From CAYOEJ01 sp964403015 (GTDB lineage Bacteria; Actinomycetota; Actinomycetes; Actinomycetales; Actinomycetaceae), in NCBI GenBank assembly GCA_964403015.1, contig CAYOEJ010000006.1, positions 4,960 through 68,959 of the forward strand: a stretch of 64,000 nt of DNA. Direction: 5' to 3'. The notes beneath the pieces are model-generated. The model saw nothing but the letters and a program-made list of their open reading frames with translations, ran no database searches and was not told where the DNA came from. This document shows positions 8,502 to 16,496 of the stretch, one piece after another. Numbering within the stretch: position 1 is the first letter of the stretch; each line of letters opens with the position of its first letter. Both the position numbers and the translations under genes were made by a program.

Positions 8502-9329
8502 TTACAGATCCTTGCGGCATACGGCAATCGATGCCACGACGAGTGCTGCTGCAATGACAAGGAGTGCGCCGCCAAACTGCCACCAGAACTCGCTAGCGCC
8601 CCATGTTTCGCGGATCGCCACGGAGCCATCCGTCATCCCAGCTACGTCAAGCGGTCGGCCGTCGTCGGCAACGATTTCGCCGGCTGCGCCCATCAGGCCG
8701 AATGGCGAATGTCTAGCCAGCCACGGTACTGCACCAAGGGCTGCGCCTATCAAGTAGAGCCCCAAGGTGGTCGCTATAGCGCCGATAAGTGAACGAATCG
8801 TCACGGCCACAAGGACGCCGAGAGCACCGAACATGACGGTAGCCACGAACCACAGGCCGGTGGCGGCGAGAACGGAGGCGACGTGAACGTCGGGGAATAA
8901 AAGGTAGGCGGAAATGACGGTGACTCCACCGCCAACTGCGGCAGCAACAGCGCCGATGATTGCGGCCGACGCGAGCGGCGCGGTTACAATCGCAGTCCGA
9001 CTAACAGGACGCGTGAGGACGTGACGCCCGGCGGGAGTGTAGAGGGCTGCATGAACGTCATAGGCGACCGCAATAGTTACCATCAACGTGCCGATCTGGC
9101 TGAGGTTCTTCACCCACTGCTGCCACACTGATGCGTAGCTGGGCTCTGGTAGTATCGCCAAAGCGTCGGCACCAAGGGCGGCGCTAATGAGCTCATTGCC
9201 CCAACGTCCAGTCGCAGCCGAAAGCACTGCAAGGAATACAAAGACGAGCACGAAAAGAACGAGCCTGCGCGTTGCAACAGCTCCCCGAAGATGAAGCGCG
9301 AGCACGGTTGAAAAACTAGCCACGTCCAT
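8502..9329 (-). CDS. ABC-2-type transporter permease
   Basis: This 275-residue hydrophobic protein has about six membrane segments: an N-terminal helix around residues 20-40 (RLVLFVLVFVFLAVLSAAT), then segments near 85-105, 120-145, 150-180 and 190-205, and a final one near 250-268. It has no ATPase motifs. Its start overlaps the upstream ATPase gene by 14 bases, so the two form one exporter of the ABC-2 class. A TRPVSRTAIVTAPLA segment resembles the cytoplasmic loop of NosY/CcmB-like permeases. The substrate is unknown; lipids, peptides or antimicrobials are possible for PadR-controlled exporters. Confidence 0.75.
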   Translation of the reverse strand: MDVASFSTVLALHLRGAVATRRLVLFVLVFVFLAVLSAATGRWGNELISAALGADALAILPEPSYASVWQQWVKNLSQIGTLMVTIAVAYDVHAALYTPAGRHVLTRPVSRTAIVTAPLASAAIIGAVAAAVGGGVTVISAYLLFPDVHVASVLAATGLWFVATVMFGALGVLVAVTIRSLIGAIATTLGLYLIGAALGAVPWLARHSPFGLMGAAGEIVADDGRPLDVAGMTDGSVAIRETWGASEFWWQFGGALLVIAAALVVASIAVCRKDL

Positions 9330-10242
9330 CGCCTACCAAACCAAGGAAAATTTCTTCCATCGTGGGCTGATCACGGTTAAGTGCGATGAGCCCTGTGCCA
9401 GCATCGCTAATGATCTGCGGAATTCGCTTCGCCGCTTCGCTTTCATTGTCAGTGGTGATTCGTATGTGGTTACCCGATTGGACGACGCCGGTTGCCCACG
9501 GCTCACGACGTAACCGTTCGGCGGTGTTCTTGCTAGAGGAGTCCAGCGTCAGCTCGAGTGATGTGCCAATACTTGCGCGAAGATCATCCATCTTCGATTG
9601 TGCTACCACGGTGTTTTGCAGAATGAGTACGTGGTCGCACACGCGATCGACGTCGTCGAGTAAATGGGTGGAGAAGAGAATGGTGGCATGCTGGCTGACA
9701 TCCTTAATGAGGTCGAGGAGGTCGCGCCGGCCGCGTGGGTCAAGGGCGGTGGTTGGTTCGTCCAAGATAAGTAGGTCAGGTGCGGCGATGAGCGCCTGGG
9801 CAATGCTCAATCGCTGGCGCATACCCCGCGACCATCCACCTATTCGTGTGGTGACGCCCGCTAGATCAACCAACTCGAGAAGCATGGGGATGCGACGCTC
9901 GGCAATCTTGCCGTTTACAGCCATGAGCTTGGCAGCGCTTGCGAGATACTCTTTACTGGTCATCCATCCCTCAAAGTCGGGGACATCGGGTACGTAGCCA
10001 ACTCTTGACCGAATCTTGATGCTGTCTGACGGGCTATCGAGTATCCGTACCGTTCCCGAATCTGCATGCGCCAAACCCAAAATGATACTAATCAGAGTGG
10101 TCTTACCGGCACCGTTAGGCCCGAGAAGGCCGAAGATCGAGCCGCGGGGAACCTCAAAGCTGACATCGGTCAGCGCCTGCACCTCGCCAAATGCCTTGGA
10201 AAGCGTGCGAACTTCGAGCGCGTTGCTCAGCGGGTTTCCCAT
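9316..10242 (-). CDS. ABC transporter ATP-binding protein
   Basis: This 308-residue subunit energises the downstream permease. Walker A is GPNGAGKT (41-48), the signature is WSRGMRQ (137-143), Walker B is LLILDEP (157-163) and the switch histidine is H193 in FSTHLL. A C-terminal region of about 90 residues after the nucleotide-binding domain matches the CcmA/DrrA-type subfamily that pairs with ABC-2 permeases. The first 16 bases overlap the upstream small membrane-protein gene. Substrate unknown. Confidence 0.9.
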   Translation of the reverse strand: MGNPLSNALEVRTLSKAFGEVQALTDVSFEVPRGSIFGLLGPNGAGKTTLISIILGLAHADSGTVRILDSPSDSIKIRSRVGYVPDVPDFEGWMTSKEYLASAAKLMAVNGKIAERRIPMLLELVDLAGVTTRIGGWSRGMRQRLSIAQALIAAPDLLILDEPTTALDPRGRRDLLDLIKDVSQHATILFSTHLLDDVDRVCDHVLILQNTVVAQSKMDDLRASIGTSLELTLDSSSKNTAERLRREPWATGVVQSGNHIRITTDNESEAAKRIPQIISDAGTGLIALNRDQPTMEEIFLGLVGDGRG

Positions 10243-10541
10243 ATGTCGTGCACACTCACGTCGTCGCGCTTTGGCTGCTTTGGCAGGTGTCGTTCGTTTT
10301 CGTTCCTGCTTGTCGGATCAGCGTACTGAGGCGCAATGACGGCGAGAAACACGATTGGGCCGATGATCTGGCCAAGAATAATGACAATGAGCGAGCCCCA
10401 TTTGGCTGCGCCGGCTAACGCGCTCGGATGCTGGGTCTTTCGCATCCATACTCTAAGCGCAATGATCATCAGGACGATTTGAACGGTAATGAGTGCCCCG
10501 AGACCGACGGCCTGGGCGGTACTGAGATCTGTAAGGCTCAT
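10227..10541 (-). CDS. Small membrane protein, PLDc_N-type
   Basis: This 104-residue protein has two hydrophobic helices (about residues 12-32 and 48-70) separated by a short basic loop (RVWMRKTQHPS), then a charged cytoplasmic tail. The pattern resembles the PLDc_N two-helix domain found before phospholipase D/cardiolipin synthase domains and in stand-alone form, often beside ABC-2 exporters. It overlaps the ATPase gene by 16 bases and the upstream gene by four, so it is coupled to the exporter and may be an accessory subunit. Confidence 0.6.
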   Translation of the reverse strand: MSLTDLSTAQAVGLGALITVQIVLMIIALRVWMRKTQHPSALAGAAKWGSLIVIILGQIIGPIVFLAVIAPQYADPTSRNENERHLPKQPKRDDVSVHDIWETR

Positions 10542-11395
10542 GACTTGCCTCCTGACGGCTGGCTAGCGCCGACCGAGTGTGTGCGATCCGGAGCGGCCAC
10601 ATTCTCCAAACCGGACTTCACGGCCCACACCATCATGCCGAGCGGTGCAGTGACGACTAGTGATTTGGGAACGTTGAACCATGCCGAACCGCGCCCCCTT
10701 TCGGCAGCCACAAGGATTTCGGCAAGCGAGCTCGTTACTGCTGCGTTGATTCCCGTAGCCACAGATGCAGTGATAAGCCGGTCAGCTGCAGACTTTCGCG
10801 TGGCTGCGAAGGCTGCGCTCGCGATTGCTCCCGTGGCATAGAGCGCCGCCGTCACCTTCGCGTTTCCGAGTTTCTGGATATGGCCCGAGGCACTGATCCT
10901 TGTCGGGACCCGATCGGCCCGCGCAACGAGAGCGGCTAGCACCACTCCAGAACCTGCGAGAGCGTGCGGAAGCGTCTCGACCACGCGCGTGACCTGTGGA
11001 GAAATTGCCGCCACGACGTCGTCGTCAAAATCATCGGGGCGAAGCCAGCCAAGCCTGACGGCAACTGCGCCGAGGTTAATGTCCCACCCAATCCCGATAG
11101 AGCGAGGAATGAGGATGCGCGCATCTGTTGGATCCCACCAGTGGGAACGGCCCTCGGGGGAGTCCTTCAGACCTTCAACGTTCGGTGCGTACCAGTCGCG
11201 CGCGTCGTCGCCGTCGTCGTCGGCGTTGTCAGCGATTACTGAGCGAGCGAACTCCTTCGGATCGCCGAAGCTAGCGAGTGGCACTCCGTCCTCGAGAAGA
11301 TAACGCAGTTCGGCGATGAGCGAATCTGATTCGGTGCCCGCGGGAAGTTCGGCCTTGAGGCTTGCAAGCCACTCGGTGGCGGTCATGTCAGTCAT
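10538..11395 (-). CDS. Uncharacterised protein with HAAS-like N-terminus
   Basis: This 285-residue protein starts with a soluble helical segment (TATEWLASLKAELP...LIAELRYLLEDG, residues 5-35) like the HAAS/DUF1700 regions typically encoded after PadR regulators. The middle segment IPRSIGIGWDINLGAVAVRLGWLRPDD (about 95-121) resembles a conserved domain of small actinobacterial membrane proteins. Weakly hydrophobic stretches follow near 145-155, 180-195 and 245-260. It overlaps the padR gene by eight bases. A link to the neighbouring exporter is inferred from context only. Confidence 0.55.
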   Translation of the reverse strand: MTDMTATEWLASLKAELPAGTESDSLIAELRYLLEDGVPLASFGDPKEFARSVIADNADDDGDDARDWYAPNVEGLKDSPEGRSHWWDPTDARILIPRSIGIGWDINLGAVAVRLGWLRPDDFDDDVVAAISPQVTRVVETLPHALAGSGVVLAALVARADRVPTRISASGHIQKLGNAKVTAALYATGAIASAAFAATRKSAADRLITASVATGINAAVTSSLAEILVAAERGRGSAWFNVPKSLVVTAPLGMMVWAVKSGLENVAAPDRTHSVGASQPSGGKS

Positions 11396-11726
11396 CGTCA
11401 GCTCCTAAGAGTGTGTTGAGTGAGGCGGTGAGTTCGCGCCATGCGTCGCGTAATTGACCGAACTCGTTGCGTCCAGATGTGGTGAGTGAGTAGTACTTGC
11501 GTGGCGGACCAGAGGGAGATTCCACCCACGACGTACTGACGACGCCGGAGCCGGAGAGTCTCTTTAGCAGCGGGTAGATGGTGCCTGCTGAGGCATCCAG
11601 TCCGCTGTGGGAACTAAGCGATTCAACTAGTTCGCCGCCATAGTGATCCTTGCGAGCGAGCAGCGCCAAAACCGCGAGTTCGACCGTGCCTTTTCTTAAC
11701 TGTGCTGTAGAGCTTGCCATATCCAA
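11388..11726 (-). CDS. PadR-family transcriptional regulator
   Basis: The product has 112 residues with the winged-helix PadR pattern: LRKGTVELAVLALLARKDHYGGELV at the N-terminus, then DASAGTIYPLLKRLSGSGVVSTSW and a PRKYYSLTTSG wing. PadR proteins usually repress their own operon and a linked exporter. This is the first gene of the five-gene divergent block and overlaps the next by eight bases. A strong promoter carrying an inverted repeat over its -10 lies just upstream, which suits autorepression. A second ATG two codons in is possible. Confidence 0.88.
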   Translation of the reverse strand: MDMASSTAQLRKGTVELAVLALLARKDHYGGELVESLSSHSGLDASAGTIYPLLKRLSGSGVVSTSWVESPSGPPRKYYSLTTSGRNEFGQLRDAWRELTASLNTLLGADDD

Positions 11727-11741
11727 TCCTTGTCACGCCTG

Positions 11742-11775
11742 CTACTAGGTTATGCATAGTAGTGGGTTGTGTCAA
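11742..11775 (-). promoter_or_regulatory. padR promoter with operator-like inverted repeat
   Basis: On the minus strand a perfect TTGACA (11770-11775) is followed after 17 bases by TAACCT (11747-11752). An inverted repeat CTACTA / TAGTAG (11742-11747 and 11757-11762, 9-base centre) covers the -10, where a bound repressor would block transcription. Confidence 0.6.
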
Positions 11776-11796
11776 GAAGGTTCGCGATGGTTCAGG

Positions 11797-11804
11797 TGTA
11801 TAAT
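11797..11804 (+). promoter_or_regulatory. Candidate -10 for the infA operon
   Basis: A consensus TATAAT (11799-11804) preceded directly by TG points toward infA, 187 bases upstream of its ATG. No good -35 is visible at 16-18 bases. Since infA is cut off from map by a divergent block, some promoter in this 265-base interval is required. Confidence 0.35.
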
Positions 11805-11991
11805 CGCTGGGTTGAATGCATGGCCTGGCAGTGCGATGAGGCTCGCCGAGGTGACTCAATGCACCCGGCTGCACCTTTCGCGGCACTGGCTCAATCCCGT
11901 AAGATTGTTCGTTGGTACCTTGCGCTTTGCGTGGGGACCGCCCGGTCACGACCGTGATCGGACGTAATGGAAACCGAAGTTAGCGGGGGTC

Positions 11992-12213
11992 ATGGCGAAA
12001 AAAGAAGGCGTCATCGAGGTAGAGGGTAGCGTTGTTGAAGCGCTGCCGAACGCAATGTTCCGTGTCGAACTGGAAAACGGGCACGTCGTGCTCGCACACA
12101 TTTCAGGAAAGATGCGCCAGCACTACATCAAGATCCTTCCGGAAGACCGCGTTGTCGTAGAGCTTACGCCCTACGATCTTTCGCGCGGCCGGATCGTTTA
12201 CCGCTACAAGTAA
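11992..12213 (+). CDS. infA: Translation initiation factor IF-1
   Basis: IF-1 blocks the A site of the 30S subunit and cooperates with IF-2 and IF-3. The 73-residue product is a single S1-type OB fold with the invariant EGSVVEALPNAMFRVELENG and LSRGRIVYRYK segments. GCGGGGGT precedes the ATG. It leads the infA-rpmJ-rpsM-rpsK cluster, which here has lost direct linkage to map because of the inserted block on the opposite strand. Confidence 0.97.
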   Translation: MAKKEGVIEVEGSVVEALPNAMFRVELENGHVVLAHISGKMRQHYIKILPEDRVVVELTPYDLSRGRIVYRYK

Positions 12214-12267
12214 CCCGCCTACCCGTCGAAGCGTGCCTGCACGCAACGACCAAGAAAGCACGACACT

Positions 12268-12381
12268 ATGAAGGTCAAGCCTAGCGTTAAGAAGATCTGC
12301 GATAACTGCAAGGTCATCCGCCGGCATGGTCGCGTCATGGTCATTTGTGACAATCCGCGACACAAGCAGCGTCAGGGTTAA
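12268..12381 (+). CDS. rpmJ: 50S ribosomal protein L36
   Basis: This 37-codon gene encodes MKVKPSVKKICDNCK followed by VIRRHGRVMVICDNPRHKQ, the canonical zinc form of L36 with ligands C11, C14, C27 and H32. L36 sits near the 23S rRNA helix 89-91 region late in assembly. It is in its normal place between infA and rpsM. The ribosome-binding site AGAAAG is weak. Confidence 0.96.
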   Translation: MKVKPSVKKICDNCKVIRRHGRVMVICDNPRHKQRQG

Positions 12382-12494
12382 TTCCTGACACCTAGCAATG
12401 GCACTGCAAGCGCGCCCGCGCATCTTTCGGACCGAAAGCCGGAATCCCGCAGTGCTTCACACTTTCGGCACATGAGTAATAGGAGCCAATAGGA

Positions 12495-12866
12495 ATGGCA
12501 CGTCTTTCTGGCGTTGACCTCCCTCGCGAGAAGCGAGTTGAGGTAGCGCTCACTTACATTTTTGGCATCGGTCGCACACGCGCCCAGAAGTCTCTGGAAG
12601 CCACCGGCGTTAGCCCGGATACCCGCGTGAAGGATCTTACCGAGGACGACCTCGTCAAGCTGAAGAATCACATCGACGAGAACTACAAGGTCGAAGGCGA
12701 CCTGCGCCGCGAGGTTCAGGCCGACATTCGCCGCAAGATTGAAATTGGCTGCTACCAGGGTCTGCGCCACCGCCGTGGCCTGCCGGTACACGGCCAGCGC
12801 ACCAAGACCAACGCACGTACCCGCAAGGGCCCGAAGCGTACGGTTGCGGGTAAGAAGAAGGCCTAA
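12495..12866 (+). CDS. rpsM: 30S ribosomal protein S13
   Basis: The product has 123 residues, MARLSGVDLPREKRVEVALT and onward, with the helix-two-turns-helix region (YIFGIGRTRAQ) and the basic C-terminal tail RTKTNARTRKGPKRTVAGKKKA that contacts the P-site tRNA. S13 forms bridges between the 30S head and the 50S subunit. TAGGAG precedes the ATG by about nine bases. It follows rpmJ after 113 bases and precedes rpsK. Confidence 0.97.
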   Translation: MARLSGVDLPREKRVEVALTYIFGIGRTRAQKSLEATGVSPDTRVKDLTEDDLVKLKNHIDENYKVEGDLRREVQADIRRKIEIGCYQGLRHRRGLPVHGQRTKTNARTRKGPKRTVAGKKKA

Positions 12867-12919
12867 CAAGTAGTTCCGCCCATCGGGCGTGAATCGACGA
12901 TTTTCAGGAGATTTAATAA

Positions 12920-13312
12920 ATGCCACCGAAGACACAGCGCCGTCCGCGTCGCAATGTGCGCAAGAACGTATTGAATGGACAGGCACACATCAAGTCCACG
13001 TTCAACAACACCATCGTTTCCATTACCGATACCAACGGTGAAGTCATCGCCACAGCCTCCTCAGGCATGGTTGGCTTCAAGGGTTCGCGTAAGTCCACCC
13101 CGTATGCCGCTCAGCTTGCTGCCGAGAACGCTGCACGCCGCGCCATGGATGCGGGCATGAAGAAGGTAGACGTTTTCGTTAAGGGCCCGGGTTCCGGCCG
13201 CGAAACCGCTATCCGTTCCTTGACTGCTTCCGGCCTTGAGGTCACCTCGATTTCCGACGTGACTCCCCAGGCTCACAATGGTTGCCGTCCGCCCAAGCGC
13301 CGTCGCGTTTGA
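12920..13312 (+). CDS. rpsK: 30S ribosomal protein S11
   Basis: The product has 130 residues with the family pattern HIKSTFNNTIVSITDTNGEV, GSRKSTPYAAQLAAENAARRA and the C-terminal HNGCRPPKRRRV. S11 forms the platform by the E site together with S7. AGGAG lies about 10 bases before the ATG. In many bacteria rpsD (S4) follows, but here rpoA comes next, so rpsD must lie elsewhere in the genome. Confidence 0.97.
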   Translation: MPPKTQRRPRRNVRKNVLNGQAHIKSTFNNTIVSITDTNGEVIATASSGMVGFKGSRKSTPYAAQLAAENAARRAMDAGMKKVDVFVKGPGSGRETAIRSLTASGLEVTSISDVTPQAHNGCRPPKRRRV

Positions 13313-13318
13313 TCCTTT

Positions 13319-13374
13319 GGGGTTCGCCCCTTTCCTAAGCGGCTTCGCCGCATCTTGCCGGTAAATGCCGGTAA
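13319..13374 (+). other. Hairpin cluster between rpsK and rpoA
   Basis: Directly after rpsK come two short hairpins, GGGGTTCGCCCC (13319-13330) and GCGGCTTCGCCGC (13339-13351), followed by a tandem pair of TGCCGGTAA (13356-13364 and 13366-13374). Neither hairpin has a U tract. They may modulate read-through or processing between rpsK and rpoA. A TATAGT at 13393-13398 is a possible -10 without a clear -35. Confidence 0.35.
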
Positions 13375-13423
13375 GGCCTCATTAGGACGTCATATAGTGG
13401 GCGTCCGCTGAAAGGAACAGATA

Positions 13424-14428
13424 GTGATCATTGAACAGCGTCCTACGCTGACTGAAGATAAGCTTTCGGATACACGTTCGCGTTTTACTCTTAACCCGCT
13501 CGAGCCTGGCTTCGGCTACACGCTCGGCAACTCGCTACGCCGCACCCTGCTGTCCTCGATCCCCGGCTCGGCCGTCACCTCGATTCACATCGACGGTGTT
13601 CTGCACGAGTTCTCGACCATCGAAGGCTGCAAGGAAGATGTCGCTGAGATTATCCTTAACCTCAAGGACCTCGTCGTCACCTCCGAGCACGACGCTCCTG
13701 TACTGATGTACCTGCGCAAGCAGGGTCCAGGCCAGGTTCTCGCCTCGGATATCACCCCGCCGGCTGGCGTTGAGATCCACAACCCGGACCTCGTTATTGC
13801 CACCCTGAATGATAAGGGCAAGGTAGAAATCGATCTGACTGTTGAGCGTGGCCGTGGCTACGTTTCCGCTGCTCAGAACAACTCGCCGGATTACGAGATT
13901 GGTCGTATCCCGGTCGATTCGATCTACTCGCCGGTCGTCAAGGTGTCCTACAAGGTCGAGGCAACTCGTGTGGGTCAGCGTACCGACTTCGACAAGCTTA
14001 TTGTTGATGTAGAAACCAAGCCGTCCATGGCTCCTCGCGATGCTTTTGCCTCCGCAGGCAAGACTCTCGTGGAACTCTTCGGTCTTTGCACTGAACTGAA
14101 CCAGGAGGTTGAGGGACTTGAGCTGAAGGAGGCTCCCGTCCAGGAGCAGCAGTCTTCGGATCTGCAGCGCCCGATCACCATCCTCAACCTGCCCGCCCGC
14201 TCGCAGAACTGTCTGCAGCGTGAAGGTATCCACACGATCGGTGAGCTCGTTTTGCGCTCGGAAGCCGATCTGCTCGACATTCGTAACTTTGGTGCGAAGT
14301 CGATTGAGGACGTCAAGGATGAGCTTGCCAAGCTCGACCTGCGTCTCAAGGATTCCCCGGCTGGCTACATGTCTGGTTTTGGCGACGACAACTACGCCAT
14401 GCACTTCAGTGATGATTCGCAGGCCTGA
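13424..14428 (+). CDS. rpoA: DNA-directed RNA polymerase subunit alpha
   Basis: The alpha subunit dimerises to nucleate RNA polymerase assembly. The 334-residue product has the N-terminal dimerisation domain (residues 1 to about 230, with EPGFGYTLGNSLRRTLLSSI) and the C-terminal domain (about 250-320, PITILNLPARSQNCL and FGAKSIEDVKDELAK) that contacts UP elements and activators. The start is GTG, preceded by AAAGGAA. rplQ follows 34 bases after the stop, the usual pairing. Confidence 0.97.
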   Translation: MIIEQRPTLTEDKLSDTRSRFTLNPLEPGFGYTLGNSLRRTLLSSIPGSAVTSIHIDGVLHEFSTIEGCKEDVAEIILNLKDLVVTSEHDAPVLMYLRKQGPGQVLASDITPPAGVEIHNPDLVIATLNDKGKVEIDLTVERGRGYVSAAQNNSPDYEIGRIPVDSIYSPVVKVSYKVEATRVGQRTDFDKLIVDVETKPSMAPRDAFASAGKTLVELFGLCTELNQEVEGLELKEAPVQEQQSSDLQRPITILNLPARSQNCLQREGIHTIGELVLRSEADLLDIRNFGAKSIEDVKDELAKLDLRLKDSPAGYMSGFGDDNYAMHFSDDSQA

Positions 14429-14462
14429 GGGTCTGCCGATATAGAAATTTTTAGGAGAAATC

Positions 14463-15059
14463 ATGCCTAAGCCCGCCAAGGGTCCACGTCTGGGAGGCAG
14501 CCCGGCAAACGAGCGCAAGATCATTGCAAATATCTGCAAGGCGCTCATCCACAACGAATCTGTCGTAACCACGGAAGCCCGCGCAAAGCGCGTGCGTCCG
14601 CACATGGAAAAGCTCATTACGAAGGCGAAGAAGGGCGACACCCACAACCGCCGCCTCGCGCTCAAGGTCCTCGGTGACCGCGAGACCGCCTACATCCTCT
14701 TCGAAGAGCTCGGCCCGAAGTTTGCTGAGCGCAACGGTGGTTACACCCGCGTCATCAAGCTCCCGAACCGCAAGGGTGACAACGCTCCGATGGCTGAGCT
14801 CTCGCTCGTCCTCGAGGCCGTTTCCCCGAAGCAGGCCGTGGTGAAGGAAGCAGAGAGGGCAGCTGTTAAGGCTGCGGCTGATGAGGGCGAGAAGCCCCAG
14901 CCGATCGAGACCGAGGAGCCAGAGCTTCCCGAGACCGACGAGCAGGTTGAGGCTCCGCAGGAGATTCCAGCTGACGAGGCTTCCGCTCAGGAAGCTAACC
15001 TCGCGGCTGACGAGGCTGCTGCAGACACCGACTTCTCCGCTGAAGAGAAGCGTAGCTAA
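14463..15059 (+). CDS. rplQ: 50S ribosomal protein L17 with acidic C-terminal extension
   Basis: The first 120 residues are standard L17 (MPKPAKGPRLGGSPANERKI, KGDTHNRRLALKVL, FAERNGGYTRVIKLPNRKGD). The protein has 198 residues in all: about 80 C-terminal residues form an Ala/Glu/Pro-rich acidic tail beyond the fold. Such tails occur in other actinobacterial L17 proteins. L17 lines the peptide exit tunnel surface. It is the last gene of the alpha operon and a perfect hairpin terminator follows. Confidence 0.97.
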   Translation: MPKPAKGPRLGGSPANERKIIANICKALIHNESVVTTEARAKRVRPHMEKLITKAKKGDTHNRRLALKVLGDRETAYILFEELGPKFAERNGGYTRVIKLPNRKGDNAPMAELSLVLEAVSPKQAVVKEAERAAVKAAADEGEKPQPIETEEPELPETDEQVEAPQEIPADEASAQEANLAADEAAADTDFSAEEKRS

Positions 15060-15090
15060 TCATCGCGGGGGCTTTCTTGGCCCTAGCTGA

Positions 15091-15130
15091 AGAGGATGCC
15101 GGACGGGAAGCCGTCCGGCATCCTCTTTTC
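15091..15130 (+). terminator. Intrinsic terminator of the alpha operon
   Basis: A perfect 16-bp stem (15091-15106 with 15111-15126, arm AGAGGATGCCGGACGG) closes a GAAG tetraloop and is followed by TTTT. This is the strongest terminator in the window and ends rpoA-rplQ transcription. Confidence 0.92.
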
Positions 15131-15266
15131 GCTAAAGTAGCGCAGTGCAGAGAGTATATTGGCTTGGTGCCCCACGAAGCCACAAGACTGTCTAGGGCAC
15201 ACATAATTCTGGTCGAACGAGGCGATATGATTGCGAACCGTCAGCTCCGAAAGGTGGGCGGCGTGC

Positions 15267-16232
15267 TCATCTTGCTCGGCGGCCTACTCTATGCCGCCTC
15301 CGGTGGGAACGAGGCCAAACTCGAGCGCGCGAAGGAACTCGTGATCGATTTCCATCGCCTCGGGGTCTCCGCCAGCGGCGGTCGGCCAAAACCTCGTGCA
15401 CCGCGTGGGCGACCGCGCTTCGCGCACGGATTCGGGTGGCCGCCGAATTGAGGGCGAGATCGATGTGCCGGTTCCTCACCTTGGCCTCGGAATCGACCAG
15501 ACCGCGGAACTTATCCGGCGGCGGTATCAGGCAATTGGCGGCCATGTGCCAAGCCGACGCGTGGAGGCTGAGTTCTCCACTTCGACTTCGAGTTAGCTGA
15601 CCCGTCACACTGACCTGATCGCCGCGATCAACCAACGACTTCCACAGGCTCAGGTTTGACTCTGGTCGGTCTGCGGAGAAGATGATTTGGATTTCAGCAA
15701 GCTCTTCGCGAAGGTCGGCGAAGACGACGCCGCCATGGTTTCGTATCCGTAGTACGCGCCCGACGACGGAATGCTCGCCATGGATCTCGGTTTGGGTGCG
15801 GAGGTCTCGGATGGAAACTGTGCGGGGAACGGCAGGTGGGTATGGTTCCATACCTGCCTCGCGCAGCTTGGAGAGCTTGTCGCGGCGAATACGTTCCTGC
15901 TCGGGGTAGGTCGGCGCAGGCAACCGAGGAGTGAGCAGCTCGCCTTCTAGCTCCGAAATTGCCGACGCGAGCTGGTGCGCGCGATTCTCTTCCCACAGCT
16001 CGGGTGCGCGGCTTTCATGGCGGAAAATACGTGGCGTTTCTGGGAGGAATCCTTCTGCTTGAGCGCTGGCGAGCGCAACACGGGAGAGTTGGGATGTGTT
16101 GAGATAGCACATTAGGCGCGGTTGCCAGTGCGGCAAATACTTTGCGTTGGACTGGTAAAGAGATTCGAGCTGCCAAAAGCGCGATGCTAAGAGAAGAAGG
16201 CGAAGGTTGAATCGCTGCAGCGGGGATAGCAA
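15267..16232 (-). pseudogene. lysX: Remnant of bifunctional lysylphosphatidylglycerol synthetase / lysyl-tRNA synthetase (LysX type)
   Basis: The open frame joins the end of a DUF2156 lysyltransferase domain (FWQLESLYQSNAKYLPHWQP...ALASAQAEGFLP) to the anticodon-binding OB fold of a class II lysyl-tRNA synthetase (RRDKLSKLREAGMEPYPPAV, VVGRVLRIRNHGGVVFADL) and the entry to the catalytic domain (RARSAVAHAVHEVL). Motifs 1 and 2 are gone. The next recognisable part, GDPEAMEIDHEFLRALEFG and VPTGG from near motif 3, lies in a different frame at about 15297-15372. Full LysX proteins exceed 1000 residues, so this copy lacks its 5' membrane part and has a frameshifting internal deletion. It cannot aminoacylate. 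Whether a short peptide is still made is unknown. The 264 bases upstream (16233-16496) show no intact gene. Confidence 0.8.
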
Positions 16233-16496
16233 CGAGTTCTTTGCCTGCCGAAGGCCGATGCGCAGGAGTTATCCCGACCGGACTCGTAGGGGTTGCTGGT
16301 TTGAGTTCTGCAGGTTTGTCTTCAGTGATAGCTAAGCTCACGCGGCAATCATACTTTGAGTAGCGAGTACGCAGACGCTGCGGCCCAAAGGCGAGACCGG
16401 CGCCCGCAATCACCGTCCCGTGTGCGAGTGAGTGGGCAGGGCTTGGCTACGCCGCTATGCGTGGGCAGGGCTTGATCGCACCGCTATCCGTGTGCT

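Noticed and set aside
11752..11967. Two overlapping frames of 62-71 codons between padR and infA
   Set aside because: No homology, Arg/Trp/Cys-rich, and lying where the infA leader must be.
13535..14665. 376-residue open frame on the minus strand across rpoA and rplQ
   Set aside because: It is a shadow of two certain core genes, with no ribosome-binding site and no recognisable domain.
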